Assembly: GCF_037890675.1 (NCBI RefSeq)
Contig: NZ_CP149574.1
Coordinates: forward strand, 2,766,874 to 2,830,873
Origin: Methylovirgula sp. 4M-Z18
GTDB lineage: Bacteria > Pseudomonadota > Alphaproteobacteria > Rhizobiales > Beijerinckiaceae
DNA length: 64,000 nucleotides
Direction: 5' to 3'
Position numbers and translations under genes: made by a program. The stretch's first letter is position 1. Each line of letters begins with the position of its first letter. The notes beneath the pieces were generated by a model. It was given only the letters and a program-made list of their open reading frames with translations. It was not told where the DNA came from and did no database searches. Below are positions 19,181-28,411 of this stretch, in pieces.

Positions 19181-19197
19181 CTGACAGCATCTGTCAG
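19181..19197. promoter_or_regulatory. Perfect 7-3-7 palindrome upstream of the GST gene
   Basis: CTGACAG, CAT, CTGTCAG is a perfect inverted repeat about 55 bp upstream of the GST start codon. Its position and symmetry suit an operator for a dimeric regulator such as the divergent WYL protein. The two half-sites point toward each other, so it is not a Pho box, which would be a direct repeat. Confidence 0.45.
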
Positions 19198-19252
19198 GAT
19201 CGTGGCAGTGGCAAGATATGCCCGAGGGCGGCGTTTCGGAGGGATCGACGGC

Positions 19253-19966
19253 ATGATCACGCTTCACACATTTGGCCCGGCTTTTGGCCTGCCCGACCCA
19301 AGCCCCTTCGTCATGAAGGCGGACCTTCTGCTGCAGCTGAGTGGCCTCGCCTATGAGCGCAAACCGACCAAGCCGAACAAAATGGGGCCCAAGGGCAAAA
19401 TGCCCTACATTTCGGACAACGGCAGGCTGATCCCGGATTCTACCTTCATCCGCTTCTATCTGGAAAAGACCTATGGCATCGACTTCGACAAGACCTTGAG
19501 CACGGAGCAGAAGGCACTCGCCTGGGCGGTCGAGAAAATGTGCGAAGAGCACCTTTACTTCGCGATCGTCTACGACCGCTGGATGAAGGAGCAGAATTTT
19601 GCCAATGGCCCGGCGCAATTCTTCAAGACGATTCCCGCCTTGGTACGCCCGCCGGTCATGGCGATGATCCGCAAGCGGGTGCGCACGGCGCTCTATAACC
19701 AGGGCATGGGACGCCATTCCGACGCGGAAATTTCAGAACTCGCCTGCCGGGATATCGATGCGCTCGCAACGATCCTGGGTGACAAGGATTGGATCGGCGG
19801 CACGGAGCCTTGCGGCGCCGACGCGACGGTCGGCGCCTTCGTACTCAGCACGCAATGCAAGACCTTCGATGCCGGTGCCCAGCGCGCGGCCGTGGCCCAC
19901 GCCAATCTCGCCGCATATGGCAACCGGGTGATGACGCGGTTTTATCCGGATTTCGTCAAGGCTTGA
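19253..19966 (+). CDS. Glutathione S-transferase family protein
   Basis: A 237-residue GST-fold protein. The N-terminal thioredoxin-like domain starts at MITLHTFGPAFGLPDPSPF. It contains the glutathione-binding cis-proline region (KGKMPYI) and then D-S-T-F-IRFYLE. The C-terminal helical domain follows. It resembles the Fax/metaxin-like GST group rather than classical detoxifying GSTs. The ATG at 19253 is preceded by GGAGGG and begins the domain precisely; the open frame upstream runs through the inverted repeats. It ends 10 bp before the convergent GT25 gene. Confidence 0.85.
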   Translation: MITLHTFGPAFGLPDPSPFVMKADLLLQLSGLAYERKPTKPNKMGPKGKMPYISDNGRLIPDSTFIRFYLEKTYGIDFDKTLSTEQKALAWAVEKMCEEHLYFAIVYDRWMKEQNFANGPAQFFKTIPALVRPPVMAMIRKRVRTALYNQGMGRHSDAEISELACRDIDALATILGDKDWIGGTEPCGADATVGAFVLSTQCKTFDAGAQRAAVAHANLAAYGNRVMTRFYPDFVKA

Positions 19967-19976
19967 GACGGTCTGA

Positions 19977-20753
19977 TCAGTGCCGGAACCGCAACGTCAA
20001 TGCGGCCCAGCGTTTCAGCAGCGAAGCCGGAATCTTAACCGCACTGCGCATGAGGCGCCACACGCGCGATGTGCTCTGGCTGTATTTCACCGGTCGTACG
20101 CCGATGCTGGTGGTCAGCGGATCGGTCGGATCGTAATCGGGCCGGTTGGCATCGAACACGCCCATCCCCTTCGCCGGATAGGGAATGACCGAATAGATCG
20201 GCACGCCGTGAATGTAGCAGCGATCCATCAGCACATCGATCGGCATCGCCAATTTGGCGCAATAGGCGAGCAGCCTTTTGGCGGCCGGCTTGTCGATCAC
20301 ATAGGCGCCCGCGTCGAGCGGACCATAGGCCATGCGGTAGAGCCCATGCGCGTCGTCAACCGCCTCCACGCGCTTCATCGGCCGCTCGTTCATGCCGCTC
20401 AATTTGACGATGCGCGAGGGCGCATGGGGATCGAGCCGCGCGACGATATCGCGGATGCCGGGCTCGATGCGGACGTCGTCTTCCAGAATGAAATAGCGGT
20501 CGACGTCTGGGTCGTCGAGCAATTGCTGCCACAGGCGCATGTGGCTCGCGGCGCAGGCGATCTCGGTCGGCATCAGCGGCCGCCCGGCATAGATCTCGGC
20601 ACGGCGCGCGGCGTAACGGTAGGGGTGCGCCGGCAATGTCGCAGGCGTGACGGCCTTGACGATGGTCGCGTCGAGCCCGGCCGCCGCGCATTGGCGCATC
20701 ATGAACTCGCGCCGCGCGACACTCGTCTCCACATTGATGACGAATGTCTTCAT
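19977..20753 (-). CDS. Glycosyltransferase family 25 protein
   Basis: A 258-residue LPS-type glycosyltransferase. The start (KTFVINVETSVARRE) and the donor-binding acidic motif FILEDDVRI near residue 97 are diagnostic for GT25, which usually adds galactose or glucose to the LPS core. AASHMRLW is another family signature. The ATG at 20753 is chosen because GT25 homology begins there; an in-frame ATG at 20795, five bases after the mnmA stop, would add 14 residues. Likely transcribed with mnmA. Confidence 0.85.
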   Translation of the reverse strand: MKTFVINVETSVARREFMMRQCAAAGLDATIVKAVTPATLPAHPYRYAARRAEIYAGRPLMPTEIACAASHMRLWQQLLDDPDVDRYFILEDDVRIEPGIRDIVARLDPHAPSRIVKLSGMNERPMKRVEAVDDAHGLYRMAYGPLDAGAYVIDKPAAKRLLAYCAKLAMPIDVLMDRCYIHGVPIYSVIPYPAKGMGVFDANRPDYDPTDPLTTSIGVRPVKYSQSTSRVWRLMRSAVKIPASLLKRWAALTLRFRH

Positions 20754-20799
20754 GCGCTCGAAGATAGTGGGCGCCGGCGCGCCGCTGGACGTCATCAGA

Positions 20800-21987
20800 T
20801 CAGGCGCTGACGCGCAAGCCGGGCGCCGCGCCCGTCAGAACCGGCTGCGTGGCGCGGATAAAGCCGCCGCCGAGGACGCGGGCGCGCGGCTCGGCCGACT
20901 CGTAGAATACGCAGGCCTGGCCCGGCGACACGCCCTCCTCGCCCTGAGCGAGTTCGACATAGAGCGCCGATCCGTCGCGGTGCAGGGTCGCCGGCACCGG
21001 CGCTCGAGTCGAGCGCACGCGCACGGCAATGTCGAGGCCTTGCGCCGCAATAGCCTCGATCTCGCCGGGGCCAATCCAATTGATTTCGCGCAAGTCGATC
21101 CGCCGCGTTTCGAGTGCCTCGCGCGGTCCGACGATCACGCGCTTCTGCACCGCGTCGAGACGGATGACGAACAAGGGCTCGCCGGTCGCGATGCCGAGGC
21201 CTTTCCGCTGGCCGATCGTGTAATGAATGATGCCGGCATGGGTGCCGAGCACCCGGCCGTCGACATGCACGATCTCGCCCGCCTCGGCCGCGCCGGGGCG
21301 CAGGCGCTCGATGATGTCGGTATATTTGCCGGCGGGCACGAAGCAGATGTCCTGACTGTCGGCCTTCTCGGCGACGGTCAGGCCGAACTCGCGCGCAAGC
21401 TCGCGCACCTCGGCCTTCGGCATGTCGCCGAGCGGGAAGCGCAACAGGTCGAGCTGCTCGCGCGTGGTCGCGAACAGGAAATAGCTCTGGTCGCGGCCGG
21501 CATCGAGCGCCCGATACAGGGCCCGGCCGTCCGCATCGGGCCGCGAGGCGATGTAATGGCCCGTGGCGAGGGCGTCGGCGCCCAGATCCTTGGCCGTCTC
21601 GAACAGGTCGTGGAACTTGATGTGTTGATTGCACGCGACGCAGGGGATCGGCGTCTCGCCGGCGACATAACTCTCGGCGAAGCGGTCGATCACTTTCTCG
21701 CGGAACCGGCTCTCGTAATCGAGCACGTAATGCGGAATGCCGAGCCGCGCCGCGACATCGCGGGCGTCGTGAATGTCCTGGCCGGCGCAGCACGCGCCCT
21801 TGCGGTGGATGGCGGCGCCATGGTCGTAAAGCTGCAGGGTGACGCCGACGACGTCATAGCCCTCGCGCTTGAGAAGCGCGGCCACGACCGACGAATCCAC
21901 GCCGCCCGACATAGCCACGACCACCCGCGTCTCGGCGGGCGGCCTGGCAATATCCAGAGAGTTCAACAGCGGGCGGTCGGTCATCAT
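20800..21987 (-). CDS. mnmA: tRNA-specific 2-thiouridylase
   Basis: Thiolates U34 of tRNAs for Lys, Glu and Gln. The 395-residue protein has the PP-loop SGGVDSSV near residue 26. The first catalytic cysteine is in [11 protein letters not shown] and the second in SQDICFV, so both active-site cysteines are present. The ATG at 21987 was chosen over an open frame 22 codons longer because that extension is not family-like. The GT25 gene follows closely. Confidence 0.95.
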   Translation of the reverse strand: MMTDRPLLNSLDIARPPAETRVVVAMSGGVDSSVVAALLKREGYDVVGVTLQLYDHGAAIHRKGACCAGQDIHDARDVAARLGIPHYVLDYESRFREKVIDRFAESYVAGETPIPCVACNQHIKFHDLFETAKDLGADALATGHYIASRPDADGRALYRALDAGRDQSYFLFATTREQLDLLRFPLGDMPKAEVRELAREFGLTVAEKADSQDICFVPAGKYTDIIERLRPGAAEAGEIVHVDGRVLGTHAGIIHYTIGQRKGLGIATGEPLFVIRLDAVQKRVIVGPREALETRRIDLREINWIGPGEIEAIAAQGLDIAVRVRSTRAPVPATLHRDGSALYVELAQGEEGVSPGQACVFYESAEPRARVLGGGFIRATQPVLTGAAPGLRVSA

Positions 21988-22164
21988 GCACTCATTCAAC
22001 AAAACGCAAGGCCCCGGATTTAGGGCGCAAAAACGCAAAAACCAACGGCCCATATATAGTATTGCGGGTGAAATAACCAGGGTGGGCGCGTGCCCAAAAG
22101 CGCCGACGCCGCGGCGCCCGCCCTTCGCTCGCGGGAAAGCATGGGAGAAGGAAGCGCCGGGACG

Positions 22165-23685
22165 TCAGCCTTGCGCGTAAATCTCCCGATATTCGTCGCG
22201 CAGAACCTTCTTCTGCACCTTGCCCATGGCATTGCGCGGCAGGTCGGCGACGAAAATGACGCGTTTCGGCAGCTTGAACTTGGCGAGACGGTCCTGCAGC
22301 GCGCCAATCACCGTGGCCTCGTCGAGCGCGGTGTCCGGCCGCGTCACGACGACCGCCGTCACGCCCTCACCGAAATCCTTGTGCGGCACGCCGATCACGG
22401 CGCTCTCGACCACGCCCGGCAAGGCATCGATCTCGGTTTCGATTTCCTTCGGATAGACATTGAAACCGCCCGAGATGATCAGATCCTTGCCGCGCCCGAC
22501 GATATGGACATAGCCGCGCGCGTCGATCAGGCCGAGATCGCCGGTGATGAAAAATCCATCCGCGCGGAATTCCTCGGCCGTCTTTTCCGGCATGCGCCAA
22601 TAGCCGCGAAACACGTTCGGGCCCTTCACCTCGATCATGCCGATGTCGTTGGCGCGAAGCAGCTTTCCGGTCTCCGGCTCGACGACCCGCAGCGCCACGT
22701 CCGGCAGTGGCAAGCCCACCGTGCCGGCGATGCGGTCGCCGTCATAGGGGTTCGAGGTGTTCATATTGGTCTCGGTCATGCCATAGCGCTCCAGAATGGC
22801 GTGACCGGTGCGCGCCGCCCATTCGCGGTGGGTTTCGGCGAGCAAGGGCGCCGAACCGGAGATGAACAGGCGCATGTGCCGCGTCGCGTCCTGCGTCAGG
22901 CTCGGCTCGCCGAGGAGCCGCGTGTAGAAGGTCGGCACGCCCATCATGCTCGTCGCTCGCGGCATCGCCTGCAGCAGCGCTTTGGCGTCGAACCTGCCGA
23001 AGAAAAACATCGATGCCTGCGCGAGCAGCACGATGTTGGTCGCCACGAACAGCCCATGGGTGTGGTAGATCGGCAGCGCATGCAGCAGCACGTCGCTGTT
23101 CGTGAAGCGCCAGACGTCGATAAGCGTCAGCGCGTTGGAGGCGAGATTGGCGTGGCTCAGCATCGCGCCCTTCGACCGCCCCGTGGTGCCAGACGTGTAG
23201 AGGATCGCGGCAAGATCGTCCTTTGACCGCGGCGCGGTGGCGAAATCCGCACTCGCGTCGTGCGCCGTCTCGACCAGCGAACCGTCCTGCGCGATTCCCA
23301 ATGTCTCGAGCGCGGGCACACGATACTTTTCCGCCAGCGGCGCGATCGCCTCGCGCTTCGTCGGATCACACACGATCAGCGCGGGCTCGGCGTCGCCGAC
23401 GAAATAATCGACCTCATGCGGCGTATAGGCGGTGTTGAGCGGCAGAAACACCGCGCCGGTGCGCAGGCAGGCAAGGTAAAGCGCGATCACTTCGGGCGAT
23501 TTTTCCAGTTGCACCGCAACCCGATCCCCCGTCTTCACGCCGAGCGCGCTCAGCACATTAGCGAAGCGACCGGACTGGGCGAAGAGCGCGCCATAAGTGA
23601 GATCGCGGCCCTCGGGGGTCGTCAGGAAGATTTTCTGCGGGTCAGCCGTGCGCGATGCGATCAGATTGAAGAGATTGTCCGACAT
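22165..23685 (-). CDS. matB: Malonyl-CoA synthetase (AMP-dependent acid:CoA ligase)
   Basis: A 506-residue acyl-CoA synthetase with the AMP-binding P-loop ILYTSGTTGRSKG near residue 160, the aromatic core motif ERYGMTETNM and the C-terminal catalytic lysine in NAMGKVQKK. Assignment to malonyl-CoA synthetase rests on overall resemblance and on the adjacent malonyl-CoA decarboxylase gene 11 bp upstream. Together they would convert malonate to malonyl-CoA and then acetyl-CoA. No dedicated malonate transporter or MatR-type regulator is next to them. Confidence 0.87.
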   Translation of the reverse strand: MSDNLFNLIASRTADPQKIFLTTPEGRDLTYGALFAQSGRFANVLSALGVKTGDRVAVQLEKSPEVIALYLACLRTGAVFLPLNTAYTPHEVDYFVGDAEPALIVCDPTKREAIAPLAEKYRVPALETLGIAQDGSLVETAHDASADFATAPRSKDDLAAILYTSGTTGRSKGAMLSHANLASNALTLIDVWRFTNSDVLLHALPIYHTHGLFVATNIVLLAQASMFFFGRFDAKALLQAMPRATSMMGVPTFYTRLLGEPSLTQDATRHMRLFISGSAPLLAETHREWAARTGHAILERYGMTETNMNTSNPYDGDRIAGTVGLPLPDVALRVVEPETGKLLRANDIGMIEVKGPNVFRGYWRMPEKTAEEFRADGFFITGDLGLIDARGYVHIVGRGKDLIISGGFNVYPKEIETEIDALPGVVESAVIGVPHKDFGEGVTAVVVTRPDTALDEATVIGALQDRLAKFKLPKRVIFVADLPRNAMGKVQKKVLRDEYREIYAQG

Positions 23686-23696
23686 GAAGATCCTGG

Positions 23697-25034
23697 TCAG
23701 TTATTCTTGAACGCCGTGCGCGCCAGCTTGCGGACGGCCGGCGCGGTCACGACTTCATTCTTGTTGGCATAGGCTTCGTGATTCTTTTCGATATCGCCCA
23801 GCGCATAGAGATAATTGACCATCAAGCCGTGCGACTGCTGCAGGCCTTTCTTGGACATATCCCCAAGCATGTTCAGCCGCTCCAGCCGCGCACCGTTGCC
23901 GAGGTGGAACCGCGCGACGGGATCGATCACCCGGTCCCGGGCATCCCGCGCCTTGGTGAAGTAATGGGCGGCGAGCGGCAACAGAACGCGCGAGACCGCC
24001 TCGACCGCGCCGGATTTTTGCTGCCAGCCAGATTTGTCCATTAGGGCCAGGGCGCGACGGTCGGCTTTCGGCAGGTCCGTTTCGCCCTTCCGCACTGTCT
24101 CGAGCCATTTCGCGAAACCCGGCACGGGCGAGAGGGTGACGAATGTGTCGAGCTTCGGCAATTCGCGCTTCAACTCCTCGACCACCTGCTTGATCAGGAA
24201 ATTGCCGAAGGACACGCCGGCCAGGCCGCGCTGCGCGTTTGAGATCGAGTAAAAGACCGCGGTGGTCGCTTCGTTCATCGGCAATTCCGCGCGTTTCGGC
24301 GCCAGGAGCGGCGCGATCGCGGCTGGAATTTCGTCAGTGAGTGCGACTTCGACGAAGATCAGCGGCTCGTCGATCAGCGCCGGGTGAAAGAAGCCATAGA
24401 GACGCCGGTCCGGCGGCTCCAGGCGGCGGCGCAGGTCGTCCCAGCTCTCGATCGCGTGCACGGCTTCATAGCGGATGATTTTTTCCAGGATATTGGCGGG
24501 GGTCGACCAGTCAATACGCCGCAGCACAAGAAAGCCGCGATTGAACCAGGAAGAAAAGAGATGCACGAAATCCGCGTCCAAGGCCTTGAGGTCGGGCCGC
24601 TCGCCAAGTTGCGCCTGCACATCCTCGCGCATGCGCACCAGGGCCGGCGTCCCGCCGGGCGCGAGATTGAGCCGGCGGATCAGCTCCTGCCGCCGCGGCT
24701 CCGCCGCCGCGCTGAGCGCGCCGGCGCGCGTGAGGTCCGGCTCCGCCAGATAATCGGTCGCCGCCATGGTGAGCCGGGCGAGATCGGGCCCGAAGCGGCT
24801 GTTGAATTCGGTGAGAACCCGCATCTTGCCGGCGGCATCGAGATTGCCATAAGCGGCCAGCACATCGGCGGCGAGCGCAACGCCCGTCGCCTCGCCCCGC
24901 CCCGACACAAGCTGTTCAGCGCGGCGCAGAATCACCTCTGGCGAGGCGACCGATTCGCGCGCCAGCCCCACCAGCGCCCGGCCACGGTCGGCCACGGTTT
25001 GCAGCAACCCGCTCAAAAAGAAGGTCGTTTCCAA
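23697..25034 (-). CDS. matA: Malonyl-CoA decarboxylase
   Basis: Decarboxylates malonyl-CoA to acetyl-CoA. The 445-residue protein matches the MCD family, with the conserved segment FYSISNAQRGLAGVSFGNFLIK, VTLSPVPGF, and a C-terminal VARFHLGNGARLERLNMLGD that includes the acyl-CoA-binding region. The start is a TTG with a GGAGG site five bases upstream; an ATG four bases earlier is out of frame. It forms an operon with matB and is divergent from the aldolase-like gene. Confidence 0.92.
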   Translation of the reverse strand: METTFFLSGLLQTVADRGRALVGLARESVASPEVILRRAEQLVSGRGEATGVALAADVLAAYGNLDAAGKMRVLTEFNSRFGPDLARLTMAATDYLAEPDLTRAGALSAAAEPRRQELIRRLNLAPGGTPALVRMREDVQAQLGERPDLKALDADFVHLFSSWFNRGFLVLRRIDWSTPANILEKIIRYEAVHAIESWDDLRRRLEPPDRRLYGFFHPALIDEPLIFVEVALTDEIPAAIAPLLAPKRAELPMNEATTAVFYSISNAQRGLAGVSFGNFLIKQVVEELKRELPKLDTFVTLSPVPGFAKWLETVRKGETDLPKADRRALALMDKSGWQQKSGAVEAVSRVLLPLAAHYFTKARDARDRVIDPVARFHLGNGARLERLNMLGDMSKKGLQQSHGLMVNYLYALGDIEKNHEAYANKNEVVTAPAVRKLARTAFKNN

Positions 25035-25183
25035 TCATGCCTCCGTCGCGCGGTCCCGCACCGCCGGCGGCGACATCCGCCCGCCGATACGGATATTTAG
25101 ACGTGGGTGGAAGAGAGACTAGCCCAGGGTCCGACCGGACAAAACCGAAATTCGCACGGGGCGTACTGCGGTCATTTATCCCA

Positions 25184-25201
25184 TTGTCATAAAACTGTCA
25201 T
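25184..25201 (+). promoter_or_regulatory. Pho box upstream of the aldolase-like gene
   Basis: TTGTCAT, AAAA, CTGTCAT: a direct repeat with 11-bp period that differs from the PhoB consensus at one base of fourteen. It lies 43 bp before the ATG of the class II aldolase-like gene, on the same strand. The AT-rich CATAAAG downstream could serve as a -10 element. Confidence 0.75.
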
Positions 25202-25244
25202 CCAATCCATAAAGACATTTGATTTTTTTCGGGGGATGAACGGA

Positions 25245-26036
25245 ATGAAAGAACAAAACGCCCGGCTCGAGATCGTCACGCAATGCCGGGCAATAGCACG
25301 TTTGGGCCTTAGTCAGGGTGCGGTTGGCAGCCTTTCGCTCCGCCTGCTCGACGATTTGCTCATCACGCCGGCCGACGTCCCGCTCGAAAAGGTCGAGCCC
25401 AAAATGATCGCCGTCATGCCGCTCGCCGGGGAGTACGGCGCCTGGCACGGCACGATGAAGCCGACGAGCGAATGGCGCATGCATCTCGACATCGCCCGCG
25501 CCCGCAGCGATATCAGTGCCATAGTTCACACAGACGCGCTTTACGCGACCATTCTCGCCTGCCTGCGCAAACCCATCCCGGCGATCCACTACATGATCGC
25601 GCTGTTCGGCGGACCGGATGTCCGGTGCACCAATTATGCGCCCTTCGGCACCAAGCAATTGGCCGATCTCGTCCTTGCCGGCCTCAAGGACCGGCAGGGC
25701 GTGCTGCTGGCCAATCACGGCATGGTGGCGACCGGCGCCACGCTGGGCCAAGCCATGTGGCGCGCGGCGGAACTCGAGACCTTGGCGCGCATCTATCATC
25801 ACGCGCTGAGCGTCGGAAAACCCGCCACTCTGACCGACGCCGCCGTCCATGAGATCGTCGAGCGCTTCAAGGTCTCGGACCATCACGCGGCCAATCAGGC
25901 CCAAAGCGAAGCGCCCACCGCGCGCGCGGCCAAAGTCGCGGCGAAAAAGCCCCCCAAGAAAAAGAAGGTCGTTACCCGCCGGCGCTCTTCTGCACCCGAA
26001 CCAAAGAGTGATAAGAGAGTGGCGAAGAAGCGGTAA
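25245..26036 (+). CDS. Class II aldolase/adducin family protein with a lysine-rich tail
   Basis: About 263 residues. Residues 1-210 form an araD-type fold: LITPADVP, the catalytic-type glutamate in TSEWRMHL, the first metal histidine in VHTDALYAT and the third in LLANHGMV. The second histidine of the usual H-x-H pair is Asp here, so metal binding or activity may differ. Residues ~220-263 are a lysine/arginine/alanine-rich tail (AAKVAAKKPPKKKKVV and more). The ATG at 25245 is nine bases after a GGGGG site; an ATG at 25236 is alternative. A near-perfect Pho box precedes it. True substrate unknown. Confidence 0.75.
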   Translation: MKEQNARLEIVTQCRAIARLGLSQGAVGSLSLRLLDDLLITPADVPLEKVEPKMIAVMPLAGEYGAWHGTMKPTSEWRMHLDIARARSDISAIVHTDALYATILACLRKPIPAIHYMIALFGGPDVRCTNYAPFGTKQLADLVLAGLKDRQGVLLANHGMVATGATLGQAMWRAAELETLARIYHHALSVGKPATLTDAAVHEIVERFKVSDHHAANQAQSEAPTARAAKVAAKKPPKKKKVVTRRRSSAPEPKSDKRVAKKR

Positions 26037-26074
26037 CGAGTCCGCGCCGAATTGAATGAGAGCGCCTGCCCAAG

Positions 26075-26857
26075 ATGAATGTCATTCCGTTACGCAAGCC
26101 CCCCGTTCAAACGACACCCCATGTCAGCCTGAATTTCGTCTTTCTGCTCACGGTGCTGATCGTCGTGGGCGCGGCTTTGTACATGGACGTGTTTTCGAAC
26201 GCGCCGCTCGTCTTCGTCTTCGTCATCGTCGGCTGGATCGTCTCGATCTGCCTGCATGAATTCGGCCACGCCCTCATCGGCTTGATCGGCGGCGACAAGA
26301 CCGTCGTTGCCAAAGGCTATCTCGAGCTCGATCCGCTCCACTATATGGATCCGCTGCGCAGCCTCTTGTTTCCGCTGCTGTTTCTCCTCGTCGGCGGCTT
26401 TGCTTTCCCGGGCGCCAGCGTCTTCATCGAGACCCGTTATCTGCGCAGCAAATGGTGGGACAGCGCCGTCTCGGCGGCAGGCCCCTTCGCCAATCTCCTG
26501 GTCGCGCTCATCCTCGCCATGCCCTTCTGGCTCGGCCTGCCCCAATCTTTCGGCGCATCGGCCTTCTGGGGCGCGCTCGCTTATCTCGCCTATCTGCAGA
26601 TCATGGCGATCTTTTTCAACCTTCTGCCCATTCCGGGCTTTGACGGCTATGGCATCATCGAACCGTTCTTGCCGCGCCGGGTCGACGCCGCCCTGCGGCC
26701 GTTCGCATCAGGCGCGATGATCCTGGTCTTCATGGTTTTCTTTGTATCGCCGGTGCTCAGCGGCTATTTCCTGATCGGCGTCATCCGCACCCTCAGTGCG
26801 CTCGGCATCCCGCCGCAATATGTCATCCACGGCCTGCACGCGTTCCGTTTCTGGTGA
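26075..26857 (+). CDS. Site-2 protease family (M50) zinc metalloprotease
   Basis: A 260-residue polytopic membrane protein. The zinc-binding motif HEFGH (61-65) sits in a hydrophobic helix, and the second metal-site motif NLLPIPGFDG near residue 190 supplies the aspartate. This is the minimal group of M50 proteases without a PDZ domain. Members cleave membrane-spanning regulators, but no target is suggested by the neighbours. It starts 38 bp after the aldolase-like gene on the same strand and may share its transcript. Confidence 0.87.
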   Translation: MNVIPLRKPPVQTTPHVSLNFVFLLTVLIVVGAALYMDVFSNAPLVFVFVIVGWIVSICLHEFGHALIGLIGGDKTVVAKGYLELDPLHYMDPLRSLLFPLLFLLVGGFAFPGASVFIETRYLRSKWWDSAVSAAGPFANLLVALILAMPFWLGLPQSFGASAFWGALAYLAYLQIMAIFFNLLPIPGFDGYGIIEPFLPRRVDAALRPFASGAMILVFMVFFVSPVLSGYFLIGVIRTLSALGIPPQYVIHGLHAFRFW

Positions 26858-26873
26858 TCGCTCCCACGGCAAC

Positions 26874-28409
26874 CTAACGATCGCGCACCTGCGAAAACTT
26901 GAGCGTGAAGAAATAGACCGGCAGGCCGGACACCAGCACCAGCACGACGGCGAAAGGTGCCGCGGCGGCATAGGCGCGGTCGTTCGTATAGGACCAGAAT
27001 TCCGTCGCGAGGGTGACGACGCCGGTGGGCGCGAGCAGCAGCGTCGCGGTCAATTCGCGCATCAATTGCAGCACGACGAGCGACAGCGCCGAGCCGATGC
27101 CCGGCATGATATTCGGCAAGGTCACGGCAAAAAAAGCCGCCACGGGCTTACGGCCCAGGCTGCGCGCCACATATTCGAGCTCCCGCGGCACGAGCGCCAC
27201 CGAGGCTTTCACCGCCGATTGCGCCTGCGGCAGGAAGAGGATGACATAGGCGATCAGCACCAGCGGCGTCGTCTGGTAGATGAAGCCGCAATAATGGATC
27301 GCAAGATAAACGAGCGCCAGCGCGACGACGATGCCCGGCAGGCCATGCACGACATAGGGCAGACGGTCGGCGAACGCTGGCAGCCAGCCGCGATAGCGCG
27401 TACTCATCAGCACCAGGGGCACGGCCAGGACCGTCGTCAGCAGCGCGCCCGGGACGGCCAATGAGAGCGAGCCGAGCGCCGCCGGAAGCAGGGTATCGAC
27501 GCCCATGCCGGCCGAGGCGCCGCGCAACAGCCAGCTGAGCAAAGTGACGAGCGGCACCCCGAAGGCGACGATGCTCACCGCGACGAAGAGCAAGAAGATG
27601 GGCCAGCGCGCCCACCCGAGCCGCCGGACCGGCAGGCGCCGCGCGCTGCCGGGCCCGGTGCGCGCGAGCCGCAAATTGTCACGCAACAGCATCTCGGCCC
27701 AGACGATGGGCAGGCAGAGCAGAATGAGAATGCCCGACAGCATGGCCGCCGACGCATTGTCGAATTGCAATTCGTATTGATCGAAGATCGCCGTCGTGAA
27801 TGTGTTGACGCGGAGGAAGGCGAGCGCGCCGAATTCGGCGAACATGTGCGACATCACGAGCAGCGCGCCGCCGCCGAGCGCCGGCAAGGCTTGCGGCAAG
27901 GTGATGCGCCAAAAGCTGCGCCACGGCCCGATGCCGAGGGTGCGGGCGACATCCTCGAAGCTCGGGTCCATGCCACGCAGGGCGGCGGCGGCCGGCAGAT
28001 AGATGAGGGGCAGACAAGCAACGGTCAGCACGAGAATCGCGCCGAACATACCTTCGAAGACCTGCCCCAGCGACGACCAGGCGTAGCTCGCGACAAAGGC
28101 GGGAACAGCGAGCGGCAGGCCCGCGACCCGCCGCCAGCCGTGCCGCCACGGCAGATCGCACCGCTCGGTGCACCAGGCCGCGCCGAGTCCGAGGACGACG
28201 CAGCCCAACGTGACCGAGAAGGCCAGCGTCAGCGTGTTGACCAGAAGATCGAACGTGCGCGCCCGGAACACTTCGTCGACAATTTCGTGCCAGCCGGCCT
28301 GCCACGACCGGTCGGCGACATAGCCGACCGGCAGCAGCACAAGCGCGGCTGGGATCAGGCCCCAGAACGCGAGCCAGATTGGCGGACGTGAACTAGTTGC
28401 GCGTGTCAT
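26874..28409 (-). CDS. Iron(III) ABC transporter permease (FbpB/SfuB-like)
   Basis: A 511-residue permease with two homologous halves of about six helices each. Each half carries an ATPase-contacting EAA loop: EDVARTLGIGPWRSFWRITLP and EYVARSLGRKPVAAFFAVTLP. This two-in-one layout is typical of FbpB/SfuB iron permeases. The ATG at 28409 overlaps the stop of the upstream small gene by one base. The solute-binding protein is encoded two genes upstream. No ATP-binding partner (FbpC) is present here, since the downstream gene is convergent, so it must lie elsewhere. Confidence 0.88.
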   Translation of the reverse strand: MTRATSSRPPIWLAFWGLIPAALVLLPVGYVADRSWQAGWHEIVDEVFRARTFDLLVNTLTLAFSVTLGCVVLGLGAAWCTERCDLPWRHGWRRVAGLPLAVPAFVASYAWSSLGQVFEGMFGAILVLTVACLPLIYLPAAAALRGMDPSFEDVARTLGIGPWRSFWRITLPQALPALGGGALLVMSHMFAEFGALAFLRVNTFTTAIFDQYELQFDNASAAMLSGILILLCLPIVWAEMLLRDNLRLARTGPGSARRLPVRRLGWARWPIFLLFVAVSIVAFGVPLVTLLSWLLRGASAGMGVDTLLPAALGSLSLAVPGALLTTVLAVPLVLMSTRYRGWLPAFADRLPYVVHGLPGIVVALALVYLAIHYCGFIYQTTPLVLIAYVILFLPQAQSAVKASVALVPRELEYVARSLGRKPVAAFFAVTLPNIMPGIGSALSLVVLQLMRELTATLLLAPTGVVTLATEFWSYTNDRAYAAAAPFAVVLVLVSGLPVYFFTLKFSQVRDR

Positions 28410-28411
28410 CA

